Of a stretch of DNA of 64,000 nucleotides, positions 34,950-46,032 are shown piece by piece (within the stretch, counting starts at the first letter, position 1; every line of letters starts with the position of its first letter). The notes below the pieces were generated by a model, which saw only the letters and a list, made by a program, of their open reading frames with translations, ran no database searches and was not told the origin of the DNA. This DNA comes from Knoxdaviesia capensis (taxonomy: Eukaryota > Ascomycota > Sordariomycetes > Microascales > Gondwanamycetaceae). A program made the translations under genes and the position numbers. The DNA lies in contig LNGK01000002.1 in assembly GCA_001510575.1 (NCBI GenBank), forward strand, positions 1,228,144 through 1,292,143, read 5' to 3'.

Positions 34950-37900
34950 ATGCTTACTTTTATTATAGAATCTTAGGTTATTAATAAGCTTAAGAGCGCT
35001 AGTATTATTAACACGTAGGCGAATCTCATAGTTACGGTTAATTTTATAAAGGAAATTTCGTAACTATAGAGCTTCCTTAGTAGCTACGTTCGCAGCTACA
35101 TATTCGGCTTCGATAGTTAATTAGGTAATAATAACTTACTTTCTACTTACTTATATAACCGGACTACCCTAGATTAATAATACCTATCCTATAATAGATC
35201 TTCTATTTAGTATGCTATTATAACTAGTATCTAAATAGCTAATTATCGAAATAAGCGAATTATCTAGCTTAGAGGATCTACGATATACTAAGGATAAATT
35301 TATCGTAGCTAATAGGTACCTTATAATCCTCTTTAAAGATATAAATAAGGGAGTAGTTAATAAATCGGTAAATATAGTATAGTAATAAACCGAAAATGCT
35401 AAATCGGGTCTTATTATCGTTATTATATATATAAGTTAACCGATTAATAAGCGATACTTTTCTATATTAGTAGTAGAAAGCTTTTCGCTAGTTAAAGTAG
35501 CTAAGTTAATTCCGGATATCGGAATAGATACTAGTCGCGTTATAGAGATATTAAATCCTACGTTTACTATAATCGCTTCTATATACTATATCTAGTATAT
35601 AGAATAGGAGTTAAAGTTAATACCGATTACGACTCCTAGTAACTACCGTAGCTTACCTATTAGGTCTACTTATAGATGCTTTTAGAGTTCTAGTTCGAAA
35701 TTAGTTAATATATCCTCTTTCTAACTAAAGTATAGAATATTATCTATATACGTAACTAAAATTATACCGTCTTTCTATCGGTAAAACGACGCTTTATCTA
35801 TTTAAAGTCTCGTAAAACCTATACGTAAAAGCATATCGTAGAGTCTTAGCTACTACTATCGGCTAGCTTACTTTAGACCGTATAATACACGTTTCAGACG
35901 AATAAACGATTTCTCTATCTAGCCTAAGTTACGGACGAAATCCGGATCACGTCGTCTAATTTCGTATATTAGTTAAACTATTCCTTCGTATTATCGCATA
36001 TATACCTCCTCTTCTAGGAGTCCGTATAAGAAAGCTACTATAACATCTAACTATCGTACGGTTAAATATTCTTTAGCTATAATAGCTAATATCACTCTCT
36101 ACGTCGTAGCGTACGATATTACGGCGAAGGTTTCCTAATAATCGAAGCCCTCACGCTATTAAAATCCACGGGCTATAATACGAGCTTTCCGTTTAATAAT
36201 CTATCTATACTTATTATATTTAGACTTTAGTACCTATTTAGCCGTAATCGGCCTATATCCAGATAGTAGTAACTCGACGAATTCGAAGACTCTACGGTTA
36301 AATATATTTATTAATTCTATAAGTCTAGTATCTAACTATTCGTTAGTATTCGCGCCCCTTAGAGCTAATATTATCGTTATCGGATTAGAAAAGCTAGCCT
36401 TAATCGAATTATCGGGCTAATCGGAAGATTCGTTAGTATAAGTCGTTAAATTAATAGCGTTAGGACTAGCGTCCGAACTTCTTTTAGTAAGTCGTCGTAC
36501 TAGCTTATTATACTTATACGCGATAACTAGGTTATTAAAGTCTACCTAGTCTCTATTCTAGGTAACTATACGTATAATCTTCTTTTTAGTAAAAGTTCCC
36601 TTTAGCCACGACCTTAAAATATTAGGTGGTTTTTCCTCTAAATCTTTAAGGATTCTTATATTAAACGAAATCTAGACTTTTCGAAACTTAGGCACCTATA
36701 CTTTATATAAATATATGCCTTAGTAACTAACTAATAAGCTAAATTCTCCTCGTAGAGTAAATTTACCGGGTAAATCACTATTCACGCGCGTTCTAACCTC
36801 TATAGGCACGTAAATAATCATACGGGAACCTAAAGTTCGTAGATATATAATATTCGGCTAAAAATCCCGTTTAGCTATAGGTATCTAGCTCTACTAACGT
36901 TCCGAAGGACTAGAACCGTAGCTATCGACTATTAGATTAATTAGTTAAGTAATAGCTTTTAAAATATATCCCTATAGATATATCGGAATACTCTACTATA
37001 TTATAGTTACTCTTATACGAATTACTAGTTCCTTTATAGCTCGTTTAGCGCTACTATTATAAGTATAGCTATAAGCTAGGGAGGGATTAACTTTTAAACT
37101 AATTCGGTTCGTAAACTTAGTAATTATTCTAATCTATACGTCCGTCCCGTTATCTATAATAATTAACTCTAGAATAGAATCGGTAATATTTATTATATAT
37201 TAAATTATATTCTTAATTTTATTACCGGCCTTCGACTTTTTATCTAGAATATAGATAAACTTTATTTTAGAAAAATCATCTATAATAACGAGAAAGTAGC
37301 GCTCGCTTTTAAAGGTTTATACCGATATCTTAGTAACGTCGTAATATAATACCTAGCTAATGCGTTTAGCCCTTATTCGCCTATCTTTTAGCCTAAACTT
37401 CGAGATCTTTAAGATCTCATATACCTCACATAGGCCTAAATCGTTAATATACGCTTTTACACTTAACTCATCTACTAATACTCCTTTAATAAACTATAGT
37501 ATCTTTAAGAGAACTTTAGTACTTAGATATCCTAGTCGTTTATATATTAGTCGTAAGCGTTAACGTATACTTAATACTTACGTAAAGCTTTTAGGTATCG
37601 ATTAATATTAGTTCGTCTATTAGAATAATTAGACGAATGCTAGTCTTTTATATAGAGACTACTAGAACTAGCGTTTTTCTAGTAGTAACGTATACCACGA
37701 GCGTCTTTTATAGGGGGACGCCTAGAACTAAGATTATTATTCCGGTAGTAATAATTATAACTACGAATATCTTTTAAGGGGGGATATCTAGAACTAACTT
37801 TATAGTCTTTTATAAGGTGACTATAATAACTAGATAATTTATAAGTAGTCTCCTTAGATAGGTTTTAAGAGACGGTCTCCTCTAGTATAGACTTACGAAT

Positions 37901-39673
37901 AATAGGAGTATATAGGGGCTTCCGTATAATAGGTTCGCTAGAGGTTATAACTCGTATAAAGAACCCACGGCTTTCTATATCAATCTCGGAAATTAAGACG
38001 TCTTCAGCATTAAAAATGCTATTACCTAGAATCTTACCTCTATTACGGTATAGAACTTCACCGCTAAAGATATAAATCGGAAACATTATAGTTAGTAAAA
38101 TATCTTTAATACGTATAGAAATAATACTAGATAAAGTCTTAATATTAATAATAACGTTTCCACGCTTTATAGCATAGATAGGTCCTCCGCCTATAATTAT
38201 ACGCACACGAGTCTCTTCTATAGTCCCTTTCTCGAACTATCGCTCATCGTTCATAGAGTATATAGACGCACCTATATCGAATAGCTAATCTATTCTAGAA
38301 TAGCTTAATAAGTAGGTAAATAGGTCATAGCTAATCACTTCTTTAAAACATTTTTTAGTATTAATAGGAAAAGAAGAAAGGGAAGACTTACTTATAGTCT
38401 TTCGACGTCTCTTAAACGCATTATCGGTTATTACTATTACGCTTATAACTCTTTTATAACTAGTTACATTCGCGCTTACGTTTACATTACTAAGTATAGT
38501 AGAAGACTTCTACTATTACTATTACTTACGAGCTTTAATCTGGTAGTCGCGCTCTTTATAACTAAGACGGTTATAGTATCTACATCGAATTATAGGTTAT
38601 AAACCGGGTTTCTTCTAGTTATTTTAGCCAGCACTACTATTACGAGTATTATTATTATTATTCTTATCGTTTAAACTAAACTTATTATTAGACTTAGAAT
38701 TATCTCTTCGATCTATCTTCTTTAGATCCTTCGAGACTCTCTCTCTTTCCTAGAATAACTATACTAACTATCTATAGTATTCGTCCGAAGTCCTATCTAA
38801 CTACACTATAATCCGCGTAGTAACTTACGTTTTAGTATTAAACGTATCTTTCGCTACTATTAGTAGTAACACGGTCCTAATCTCATCGGTGATTTTAGCT
38901 CTATGACGCTAAACCTCTAGTTACTTCTAGTCGAAACGCGAAAGAAAGGTAATAAACTTTTCACCCTTTTTTATCGTATAAGTACTAACGTCTAATAGAT
39001 CTTCTAATACTTAGAACTTAGTCTTCTAGCTATCACGGTTAAAACGATTAGATAACTTATTCTAGATATTAGAAACATTTACACTATTAACTACGATTTA
39101 TCTTATAATACTAGATATATTCTTTAGTATTTCACCTCTTACGAGTAGATCATTTTACTTATTAAGATAACCGAAATCATTAGGCTTTAAACTAGTATAA
39201 ATAATTACGGCACGAAAAGATAGGGCCCACGCGCGCCAAGTGCGGCTATTAGTTAGCCAGTATTATTAGTTAAGTATCTACTTCTATTTAGAAAGATCGA
39301 TTACTTAATTAGTATTAGTTATTATAGGTAACGGAATAAAATCCTCTATAATAACTAAATATAAAGACGGGGATAATACTATATAAGCGGAAGGAGGTCG
39401 TTATATTATAGGAGGTGCGTTCGCGGTTATAGTAGGCGCGCGAAAAAGACTAGGAAAACTCGGAATCGTGGATTTTTTATTAGGAACTAGTTAGGATTAT
39501 TAATATTCAGTATTAGCAATTAATCTCTAATTAGAATTAGAATCAGAAACGGGAGAAGGGGAACGCGAGAATTCCGTTAGCGTTAACGGAGTTAAAACTT
39601 AGGAATATTAAGGGACTAAGTCCGTAATAGTATTAGGGGCGGTCAGACGGCGACGGCCACTACGATTCATCAT
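34950..39673 (-). pseudogene. Gag-Pol remnant of the copia element
   Basis: Reading starts at Met codons at 39673 and 39670 (MMNRSGRRRL). Known copia landmarks follow in order but are interrupted by many stops. The zinc knuckle keeps Cys1, while Cys2, His and the last Cys read Tyr. The protease motif reads DIGAS. A clean stretch (38206-37865) is the segment between protease and integrase. In integrase, D1 (near 37335) and D2 (near 37150) survive, but the catalytic Glu in the GGAER-type motif reads Lys (near 37045). Reverse transcriptase has YIDN for YVDD. RNase H keeps TIEAEYVAA followed by a stop in place of Trp. Every change named is a transition of the RIP type. Confidence 0.85.
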
Positions 39674-39803
39674 TAGGTTACAGTTATTACTTTACTAATA
39701 GCTTTACAAACCGGTTATTAGTTTATAGTAAATAGGAGGGAAGAAGAAGAAGAAAAAAAAATTAATTAGAATAAGTAAAAAGAATTATACTATCTATTTT
39801 AAA

Positions 39804-39820
39804 CTATTAGTCTTATAATC
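39804..39820 (-). other. Primer-binding site matching the tRNA-Met anticodon arm
   Basis: Directly inside the 5' LTR the minus strand reads GATTATAAGACTAATAG. The first 14 bases complement nucleotides 40 to 27 of the spliced tRNA-Met(CAT) encoded at 20238-20343, except for two positions that are RIP-type transitions. Use of an internal, anticodon-side tRNA fragment is known for Ty5 and Drosophila copia. Confidence 0.75.
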
Positions 39821-40015
39821 TATTATTAAACTAATAAGAAAAGTAGATAAGTTAATAGAAATAAACTTAATAATTAAGTATATGCATAAAAAGTTAGATA
39901 TAGGAGGAAGAAATAAGCTAGACTAGAAATAGATAGAAGTCTAGCATTTATAAGCTAGCTAGAACCAGGCTTCAGCCCAGGTCACGTGATCCACGCATTT
40001 CCGTCCTTCCTCACA
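39821..40015 (-). repeat. 5' LTR of the copia element, RIP-mutated over its inner two thirds
   Basis: All 17 RIP-type differences from the 3' LTR lie in 39821-39952. The outer 63 bases, including the E-box at 39982-39989, carry none although they contain several CpA sites. The TG end has become TA. Confidence 0.9.
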
Positions 40016-40020
40016 CAGAC
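40016..40020. repeat. Target-site duplication, right copy (CAGAC)
   Basis: Matches the five bases before the left LTR. Confidence 0.85.
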
Positions 40021-40823
40021 ACACAACCCTAAGGGTAGGGTAGACACATAGGGTTAGGTGTTGCATCATCCGTCAACACACTTATGGCCCGCTTCTCGAC
40101 TTCATGTTTCGTGATCATTTTCGACTGTTTGCCTTTGATTCTCTCTGGATCCGACTTCAACATTTTGGTTCCAGCTCCATGTTTTCTTTCTGTCTGAGTG
40201 TTTTTGGGTTTTTTGGGCGAGACATATTAATCTTTAATACACTGTGATTTCCCTGTATTCCTTGACTTTTATATCTTCGGCTTTTCTTTTCTTCCTCAAC
40301 AGTTTCCTGTATTCCCCTAACTCTTCCTCCTATTCATTCCCTGCTTTCGGTTCGTTTGCTATTGCAACCCGCTATCCCCGAGCTATCTTTTTTTGTTCAT
40401 TTCCGGGCAGGATCACTTCGCCACAAGCCTGCAACGACGATTGCGTGGCCTTCGCCTTGTTCTCCGTGCTGCCGGTCTTGGCTGTTTCCCCGATCTCGAA
40501 CCTCTTCGGCGCTTCATAGAATCCTGCGCTTTCTCCGTCATGCCGGCATCGCAGGCCGGCTGTTGCGCTGTTCCGCGGATCTGAGCTTTCCACCTCTTCC
40601 GATTCTTTGTACGACGAGCGAGACGAACCTTCCACAACGCAAACAGCAGAGTCCCAACAAATCCTTGACTCGACAGTGCTACGACTTCTATCTAAGCGCG
40701 GGGCCACACGCGGCCATTCGTCGATGTTTTAGGCCGTGACGGAGGCCTGGACTTACCAATCATCCTGGATACACACCCATACATATCCCCGGAGCGGAGA
40801 CAGAGACAGTGTGAGAGAGCCTG
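40021..40823. other. Leader/promoter of the 40824 gene
   Basis: The segment begins with telomere-like sequence (CCCTAAGGGTAGGGT and TAGGGTTAGG at 40028-40057) immediately beside the retrotransposon target site. T-rich and then C/T-rich sequence leads to the ATG at 40824. No other gene is visible. Confidence 0.5.
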
Positions 40824-43800
40824 ATGGCCGACGTTGACCGGTCTGGTCGGCGGGGGCAGCGGAACTCGTCGCCGCCGATTTCGGGCCGAGCAAATGGAGC
40901 GGCTCTTGCGGCGGCCGGCTTTGGCGAGCTAGGTGGCGGCGATGGCGTATCTTCGACCGGGAGTCGCGGGGGAAGCATCACGGCGGCTAGTCGGACAGGC
41001 ACGCCGTCCAACGATAGTACTGCCGGGTCGGTGTCTGCGCTCGGCGCACCGTCTGCTGCGGATGGGCCGTCGACGCTGCCTCCCGGCGTGGCGGCTGATA
41101 TGCGGTCCCGGCCCTCGCGGAGCAGCAAGCACGGGGCGGGCGGGCGGCCGAGTCGCACCTCTTCAACACAGCATAAGTCCAAGATGAGTTCTGGCGGGTT
41201 TCTAATGAACGACTTGTTTGGCGATGCGGCGGCGGCTGCTGCGCCCACGCGCGACCCGACGACTCGGCGCTCCCGACACTCCAACTCCAAACGCAGCAAG
41301 ACTCGACCCGACGCTGTTGACCCTTCGGCAACCACGAACACTGCCTCTTCCGATCGATATTCCCTGCCTGCGGATGGCCTCCATCTGGATTCCGACACCT
41401 CCAGACTCAGCAGCGCCGCTCCCGTTCCCCTGACCCAATCCCCGCTCTTGACGCCAACCGATATGGCGATGCCCAACGCCGCGAACCGGAACATCACCCC
41501 GCCTTCATCCACACTACAGTCCGACTCGGCGCAGATTGTCGACATGGTGCTCCGAATCAACGAGTCGCGCCGCCTCGCGTCGCACGGCAGTCCCGGCCAA
41601 CCGCTCCCGCCACGGCTTGCGCCGCTCCCGGATTCCAGCTTGGGCGGTAGTCTTAGACAGCACCTCCAGCAACAGCGCAAAGTTAGCCGCACCGGCTCGC
41701 CACGGCCGGAGAGACTGTCTGGCGTTGGGGCGATACGGTCGGTTTCGTTCTCCGGCCGCTCGAGTGCTGGTGGCGGCGCGGCCCCGGGTGGATACGACCC
41801 CGCCGGTCTGGAGGCCCCGGGGTATCGATACCACTTTTCGCAGTCGACTTTGGCGCGGGCCGAGAAGGCCCGGCAACACCTTGAGCTGATGGCGCTATAT
41901 CGTCGGCTCTTGGACAATATCCCACCACTGCTTCCTGCCGACTCGCCTGCGTCCCAAACGTCGACAAACTCTTCAGCAACCCAACATCATATAACACAAC
42001 AGCAGCAGAGCGGTAGATCATCGCAGACGTCGGGCCTGGGCCGCCAGTACAACCCTCTGCAATACATCCGCAACCGCAAAGTTCGCGCGCGTGAACGGAA
42101 GCCCATTCAGGGCGAGGCTCTCGGGTTTGGTGATGTTGGACGGGTGTCTGAGTGGGTGGAAGAGGTTGAACATCGGGCGGTGGCGCGGGAATCGGATACC
42201 TCAGACACCGAGACCGAGGCTTCCGAGTTCCTCCCGCCGTTTCCTGGAGCTGACGGTCATGGCCGGCCTGACTCACCCAGCGGAGTCGTGCGGCGGCCAG
42301 AGCCGGCGGCGTCTAAGCGGCCGCGCATGGACTGGTTCGTTAACCCGGCCGACATGATTGCGGACATCCACTGGCTCGAGCAAGACGACAACAAGCAACT
42401 CATGGAAGACCGGACCTACCGCCGAATCTTCTCGCCCGTGACCGCTCCCACGTACCAGATCAACGAGGCCCCCTCCCACGGACACAACAAGCGCCGAGGT
42501 CACAAGTTCGGCCTCGGTAGCAAGCACCGGCGGTCCAAGACCGATTCGCAGAATGACAGCAGTTTTGTTGACGGGGGCAGTGGTGACGAGGATGCGCCGG
42601 ACAAGTCGACGCCCGAGCGCGTGTCGACAGTGGCAGGCATCATCTCGGCTGCTGCTGTTGCGGCGATTCCCGGTGGTGATGCTGGTGTTGCGGCGGCGGC
42701 CAAGCTCGAGCAAGTGGCGGCGGGCGCGGGCCCCGGAGGTGGTGGCCCCGGAGGTGGCCACACGCGCGAGCGCACGCGCATCCGACTTTTGGATCTGCGC
42801 GGCAAGCACCACAGCAGCGGGCCCGGCTCAGCGCTTACCAGCCCACAGAGCGACTCGTTGCGGCGCCAGGCGGCACTCTCGGGCTCTGACGACTCTGACA
42901 GCGACTTTGAACACCCCCGCAAGTTGCGGAACCGCGCAGGCACCATCAGCAGCAATAGTAGGGATATTCTGGAGAAGCAGATGATGGAGATCATTGCACG
43001 CGAGATGCGGGAGGAAGGGTTGAAATCTGCGCAACCTGGGGACGGTGTCAATGTTGCAGTTGTGGCTCCCGCCGTGGTTGTTAGTGGTGCCTCTGGTGGC
43101 GGCGCTGCGTCCACTAGCGGTTCGGCAGGCTTGGTTCCAGCACCGCCGTCCAGCAGTCTCGGCCATAGCAAGACGAACGCCAGTGGCGTCTTGCTCTTGA
43201 CTCCGGATAAGACGTCCGAAAGCAGCTCCAAGCCGGCCAGCCAGCGCCACAGCCGGCGCGAATCGATGATCTACGCCAGCGAGTCGGACGAGCGATCGGG
43301 CCGCGGCCGCGAACTCGACCACCGCGACCGCCTCGCGCGCCAGGGATCGCCGTTACCGCAAGCCATGGTGCCGTTTCGGTCGAGCTTGGAAGTGCCATCA
43401 GTTGGCCGGCACTCGTCCGAGTTTCTCGACTCGTCCGCGCCCGGGTCGCCGGTGCTCCGGCAGTCCCGCGACGGTGGCCGAGCGCAGTTCGTCGTGGACA
43501 TGTCGCCCACCTCGAGCCGCCCGGCGTCGCCGTCTGTGCGGAACCGGTTCTCGCGGGCCCGACAGCATCTTCTGCGCGACCGCCACAGCGAGCTGTTCAT
43601 GGATTCCATGGCCGACGATTCCAGCAGGCCGCTCGGTAAGGTCACGACGGCACCGACAGACGTGGTCATCGTTGCTCTTGACGGCCCGCAACCCGCCGGA
43701 TCTCGCCGCCATTCACGGAGTCCCAGCGCCGATGTTAAACGAACCCAGCACCATCGGACCGGTAGTAGCCTGACTGGAGGCAATACTGGCGGAAGCAGTG

Positions 43801-45503
43801 CATCCGCGGGGGTGGAACCGGGCAGAACAAGCAGTATTTTCCGGACGCCGAGCGTGCGTCTCGACAATGTGCTCCGCGGCGGTATCTCCAAAATCAGCGA
43901 GTTCATCTGGAAGAAGGACGGCGTTGGGGCGAGTCCTGAGTCATCGGGAATCACCACGCTCGCCGAGGTTGACTCGAGCATGTCAACAGATGAAGACTCG
44001 GATTCCAAGCCACGGGAAGACCGGGGCCGTACCCGGCGGCCGCGGCGCAAAGACTGGGCCGAGCAGCCGTCAACCCCGGCGACGCCGAACCACCGCCGCA
44101 CCGACACCGACGTGACTGATGCCAGTGTCGGCGGCCGCGACATCGACATGCGGGTGGGTCCGCTACCGAGCTTCCAGTCCACGTCGGCCACGCATCCGCG
44201 CGCCCCCAAGCCGGAATCCGACTACATGGGCCGCTTCGGCTTCTCCAGCCAGAGCCCGTTGTCGGCCGTGAACGGAATGCTGTCCCCGATACCGCTCATG
44301 GGCCAGCCGGCCTCACGGCCCCCGCTGTCAAGTCGCCGTTCTTCGCGCTTCGACAGCATCGGACCGCCGCGTATCGACGTGCAAAGCGCCACCAGCGCGG
44401 GCGGCGGCACCAACAGCCAGGCCGCGAGCCCGCCGGCCAAACCAGCAACTACTGCCGCCGCGGGCGATACCGACTTGTCTCGCCAGCAGAGCAACACCAG
44501 TACGTGGGCGGGCCGGGCGCGGACCACCAGCTTTGCGTCGGTCGACTCGCGTACGCAGAACCCGGACGGTGTACCGCGCGTTCCTACGCTCGAGACGCCG
44601 GGCGCCGCAGCGGCGGCCACGGCGCGGCTGAACGAGCTCCTGGGTGTCGATGTGCACGCACTGGCGCCACTGCGGCCGCCTCCGTCGTTTGCCGCGTCCG
44701 GCACGGCAGTGTCTGGAGACGCGTTGGGGTCGGGTGCTGCGGGTCTTCCGCGCAGCCGGTCGGCGGTGTCCCTGCGGGATGGGGTCCCCGGGGTGCCGTC
44801 GGCACGCGGGGCCATCTCCCGAAGCGAGATTGCGCGGTTGCGCGCGCTGGTTCTCAGCTCGGGAATCAAGGCCAAGGAAATCTCCCGCCGTGCGCGCTCG
44901 CCGCTGCGGCCATTCGATGGCGGTGCCGCCAGTACTCCGTCCTCTACTGCAGTGGCCGGCGCGCCGTTCTCCCCGCACTCGCCGCCCGTTCGTGCTCTCT
45001 GCGCTGACGTGCGCAGGTTCGCGCCCGACGTCGGCACCCTCACGGCCGCGCCCATCTCCACACAGGAACTCTACCTGGTGGCCGCCACCACGCTCGGCTA
45101 CGCCGTTACGCTCGACGGCCAGGTATGGCAAGCCGACGCAACCGCCTTCACCCACACCACCGCGATGGGCCTGCACGCGGAGATTGCGACCCTGCACGAG
45201 CGCCTGACCGTCGAGCTGCTTCTGCCGGCCCGCCGCGCCGCCGACACCGCCGACGAAGCCGCGCGCGAAATTGCCGGCATCCAGCGCCTGCGCGCCAAGT
45301 CGGTGCTCGACCTCATCGACACCATGCTGCGCCGCCGCCGCCGCCGCTTCCGCTGGGTGCGGCGCGGCCTGTGGCTCGGCGTCGAGTGGGTGCTTGTCGG
45401 CATCATGTGGTATGTCTGGTTCGTCGTCATGATTGTGCGCATGTTCGTCGGCATTGGGCGCGGCGCTGTGGCCGGCGTGAAGTGGCTGCTTTGGTTGAAG
45501 TGA
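40824..45503 (+). CDS. Large conserved ascomycete protein of unknown function, C-terminal membrane anchor
   Basis: One uninterrupted exon encodes 1559 residues. Most of it is disordered, rich in Ser, Arg, Gly, Ala and Pro. A conserved island at about 340-440 contains LELMALYRRLLDNIPPL and NPLQYIRNRKVRARERKPI, followed near 510 by WFVNPADMIADIHWLEQDDN. I recall this combination from uncharacterised proteins across filamentous ascomycetes. A short DILEKQMMEIIAREM helix lies near 720. The last 180 residues are ordered: a helical region (TQELYLVAATTLGY, a DEAAREIAGIQRL helix, then five arginines) and one long hydrophobic segment at about 1517-1540 before a basic end, suggesting a tail anchor with the bulk in the cytosol. 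The function is unknown. Codon use is strongly G/C-ending, unlike the neighbouring element. Confidence 0.85.
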   Translation: MADVDRSGRRGQRNSSPPISGRANGAALAAAGFGELGGGDGVSSTGSRGGSITAASRTGTPSNDSTAGSVSALGAPSAADGPSTLPPGVAADMRSRPSRSSKHGAGGRPSRTSSTQHKSKMSSGGFLMNDLFGDAAAAAAPTRDPTTRRSRHSNSKRSKTRPDAVDPSATTNTASSDRYSLPADGLHLDSDTSRLSSAAPVPLTQSPLLTPTDMAMPNAANRNITPPSSTLQSDSAQIVDMVLRINESRRLASHGSPGQPLPPRLAPLPDSSLGGSLRQHLQQQRKVSRTGSPRPERLSGVGAIRSVSFSGRSSAGGGAAPGGYDPAGLEAPGYRYHFSQSTLARAEKARQHLELMALYRRLLDNIPPLLPADSPASQTSTNSSATQHHITQQQQSGRSSQTSGLGRQYNPLQYIRNRKVRARERKPIQGEALGFGDVGRVSEWVEEVEHRAVARESDTSDTETEASEFLPPFPGADGHGRPDSPSGVVRRPEPAASKRPRMDWFVNPADMIADIHWLEQDDNKQLMEDRTYRRIFSPVTAPTYQINEAPSHGHNKRRGHKFGLGSKHRRSKTDSQNDSSFVDGGSGDEDAPDKSTPERVSTVAGIISAAAVAAIPGGDAGVAAAAKLEQVAAGAGPGGGGPGGGHTRERTRIRLLDLRGKHHSSGPGSALTSPQSDSLRRQAALSGSDDSDSDFEHPRKLRNRAGTISSNSRDILEKQMMEIIAREMREEGLKSAQPGDGVNVAVVAPAVVVSGASGGGAASTSGSAGLVPAPPSSSLGHSKTNASGVLLLTPDKTSESSSKPASQRHSRRESMIYASESDERSGRGRELDHRDRLARQGSPLPQAMVPFRSSLEVPSVGRHSSEFLDSSAPGSPVLRQSRDGGRAQFVVDMSPTSSRPASPSVRNRFSRARQHLLRDRHSELFMDSMADDSSRPLGKVTTAPTDVVIVALDGPQPAGSRRHSRSPSADVKRTQHHRTGSSLTGGNTGGSSASAGVEPGRTSSIFRTPSVRLDNVLRGGISKISEFIWKKDGVGASPESSGITTLAEVDSSMSTDEDSDSKPREDRGRTRRPRRKDWAEQPSTPATPNHRRTDTDVTDASVGGRDIDMRVGPLPSFQSTSATHPRAPKPESDYMGRFGFSSQSPLSAVNGMLSPIPLMGQPASRPPLSSRRSSRFDSIGPPRIDVQSATSAGGGTNSQAASPPAKPATTAAAGDTDLSRQQSNTSTWAGRARTTSFASVDSRTQNPDGVPRVPTLETPGAAAAATARLNELLGVDVHALAPLRPPPSFAASGTAVSGDALGSGAAGLPRSRSAVSLRDGVPGVPSARGAISRSEIARLRALVLSSGIKAKEISRRARSPLRPFDGGAASTPSSTAVAGAPFSPHSPPVRALCADVRRFAPDVGTLTAAPISTQELYLVAATTLGYAVTLDGQVWQADATAFTHTTAMGLHAEIATLHERLTVELLLPARRAADTADEAAREIAGIQRLRAKSVLDLIDTMLRRRRRRFRWVRRGLWLGVEWVLVGIMWYVWFVVMIVRMFVGIGRGAVAGVKWLLWLK

Positions 45504-46032
45504 AGAAAAAGAATCTCGGTTTCCTTCTCGCTTGTGTATTATTTATTTCCATTTGTTCTTGGGCGGCGGCGGCGTGTAAGATTCTTTTCTTTCTGTAGCG
45601 GCGGTGTGGTCGGCGCCCCGAGAATTCCGGAGCGGCCCGGGCCGATGTCCGCCGCTCTAACCGCCGGTGGTTCCTTCCATTTCTTTAGGTCTTTCCTTGT
45701 TTCTTATGTAATTCCCCCACCCGCTTCTACTGTATCTTCTACGTCGTCTTCTTTCTATTTTTATCAACTCAGCCTGCTTGTTCGATATCACAGGGCTTTT
45801 TAAAGCTAGCAGTATCTTTCTTTCTATGTATTTAATTTTATGACATGACTATCTATCTCTCTAACGGGATGCTCCAACCAATTGCTGACTGGTACTTCAA
45901 TCTTGAACACTTGGATAGACGTACATGGATGGACTGTGAGATATGCGTATTATATACATCTGTTTATCGTACACCATTTTTCATCTGCAGTATACTTACA
46001 AGGTTACATGGTCTTATCTATCGTACACACAT
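45504..46032. other. Convergent 3' intergenic region
   Basis: It separates the stops of the 40824 gene (+) and mitochondrial IleRS (-). It is T-rich with no recognisable feature beyond likely 3' UTRs. Confidence 0.6.

Larger units (their letters stand above)
34382..40015 (-). mobile_element. Complete Ty1/copia LTR retrotransposon, minus orientation, RIP-degraded
   Basis: The 5634-base element has two 195-base LTRs with TG...CA ends and a CAGAC target-site duplication. Its interior is very A/T-rich, nearly devoid of CpA/TpG and full of stops, the mark of repeat-induced point mutation. Gene order on the minus strand follows copia: Gag zinc knuckle (38584-38543), aspartic protease motif (38278-38264), integrase (about 37340-36950), reverse transcriptase YVDD-type motif (35750-35739) and RNase H (about 35120-35050). 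That order, with integrase before reverse transcriptase, separates copia from gypsy. Each damaged motif differs from the family consensus by G:C to A:T changes. The element is dead. It ends about 800 bases upstream of the gene at 40824. Confidence 0.93.

Noticed and set aside
37360..37563. + strand frame inside the A/T-rich block
   Set aside because: It lies antisense to the integrase remnant and arises from loss of G/C; the coding strand is minus.
34382..40015. A/T-rich block considered as centromere-like or A/T isochore DNA
   Set aside because: LTRs, target-site duplication and ordered copia motifs explain it fully.
41822..41833. TATCGATA palindrome inside the 40824 coding exon
   Set aside because: It is within codons and has a different flank (GG...CC), so it is not counted with the TTATCGATAA sites.
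42273..45197. Several long minus-strand frames under the 40824 gene
   Set aside because: Shadows of a G/C-rich coding exon; composition is Arg/Pro/Gly repeats and they overlap each other.
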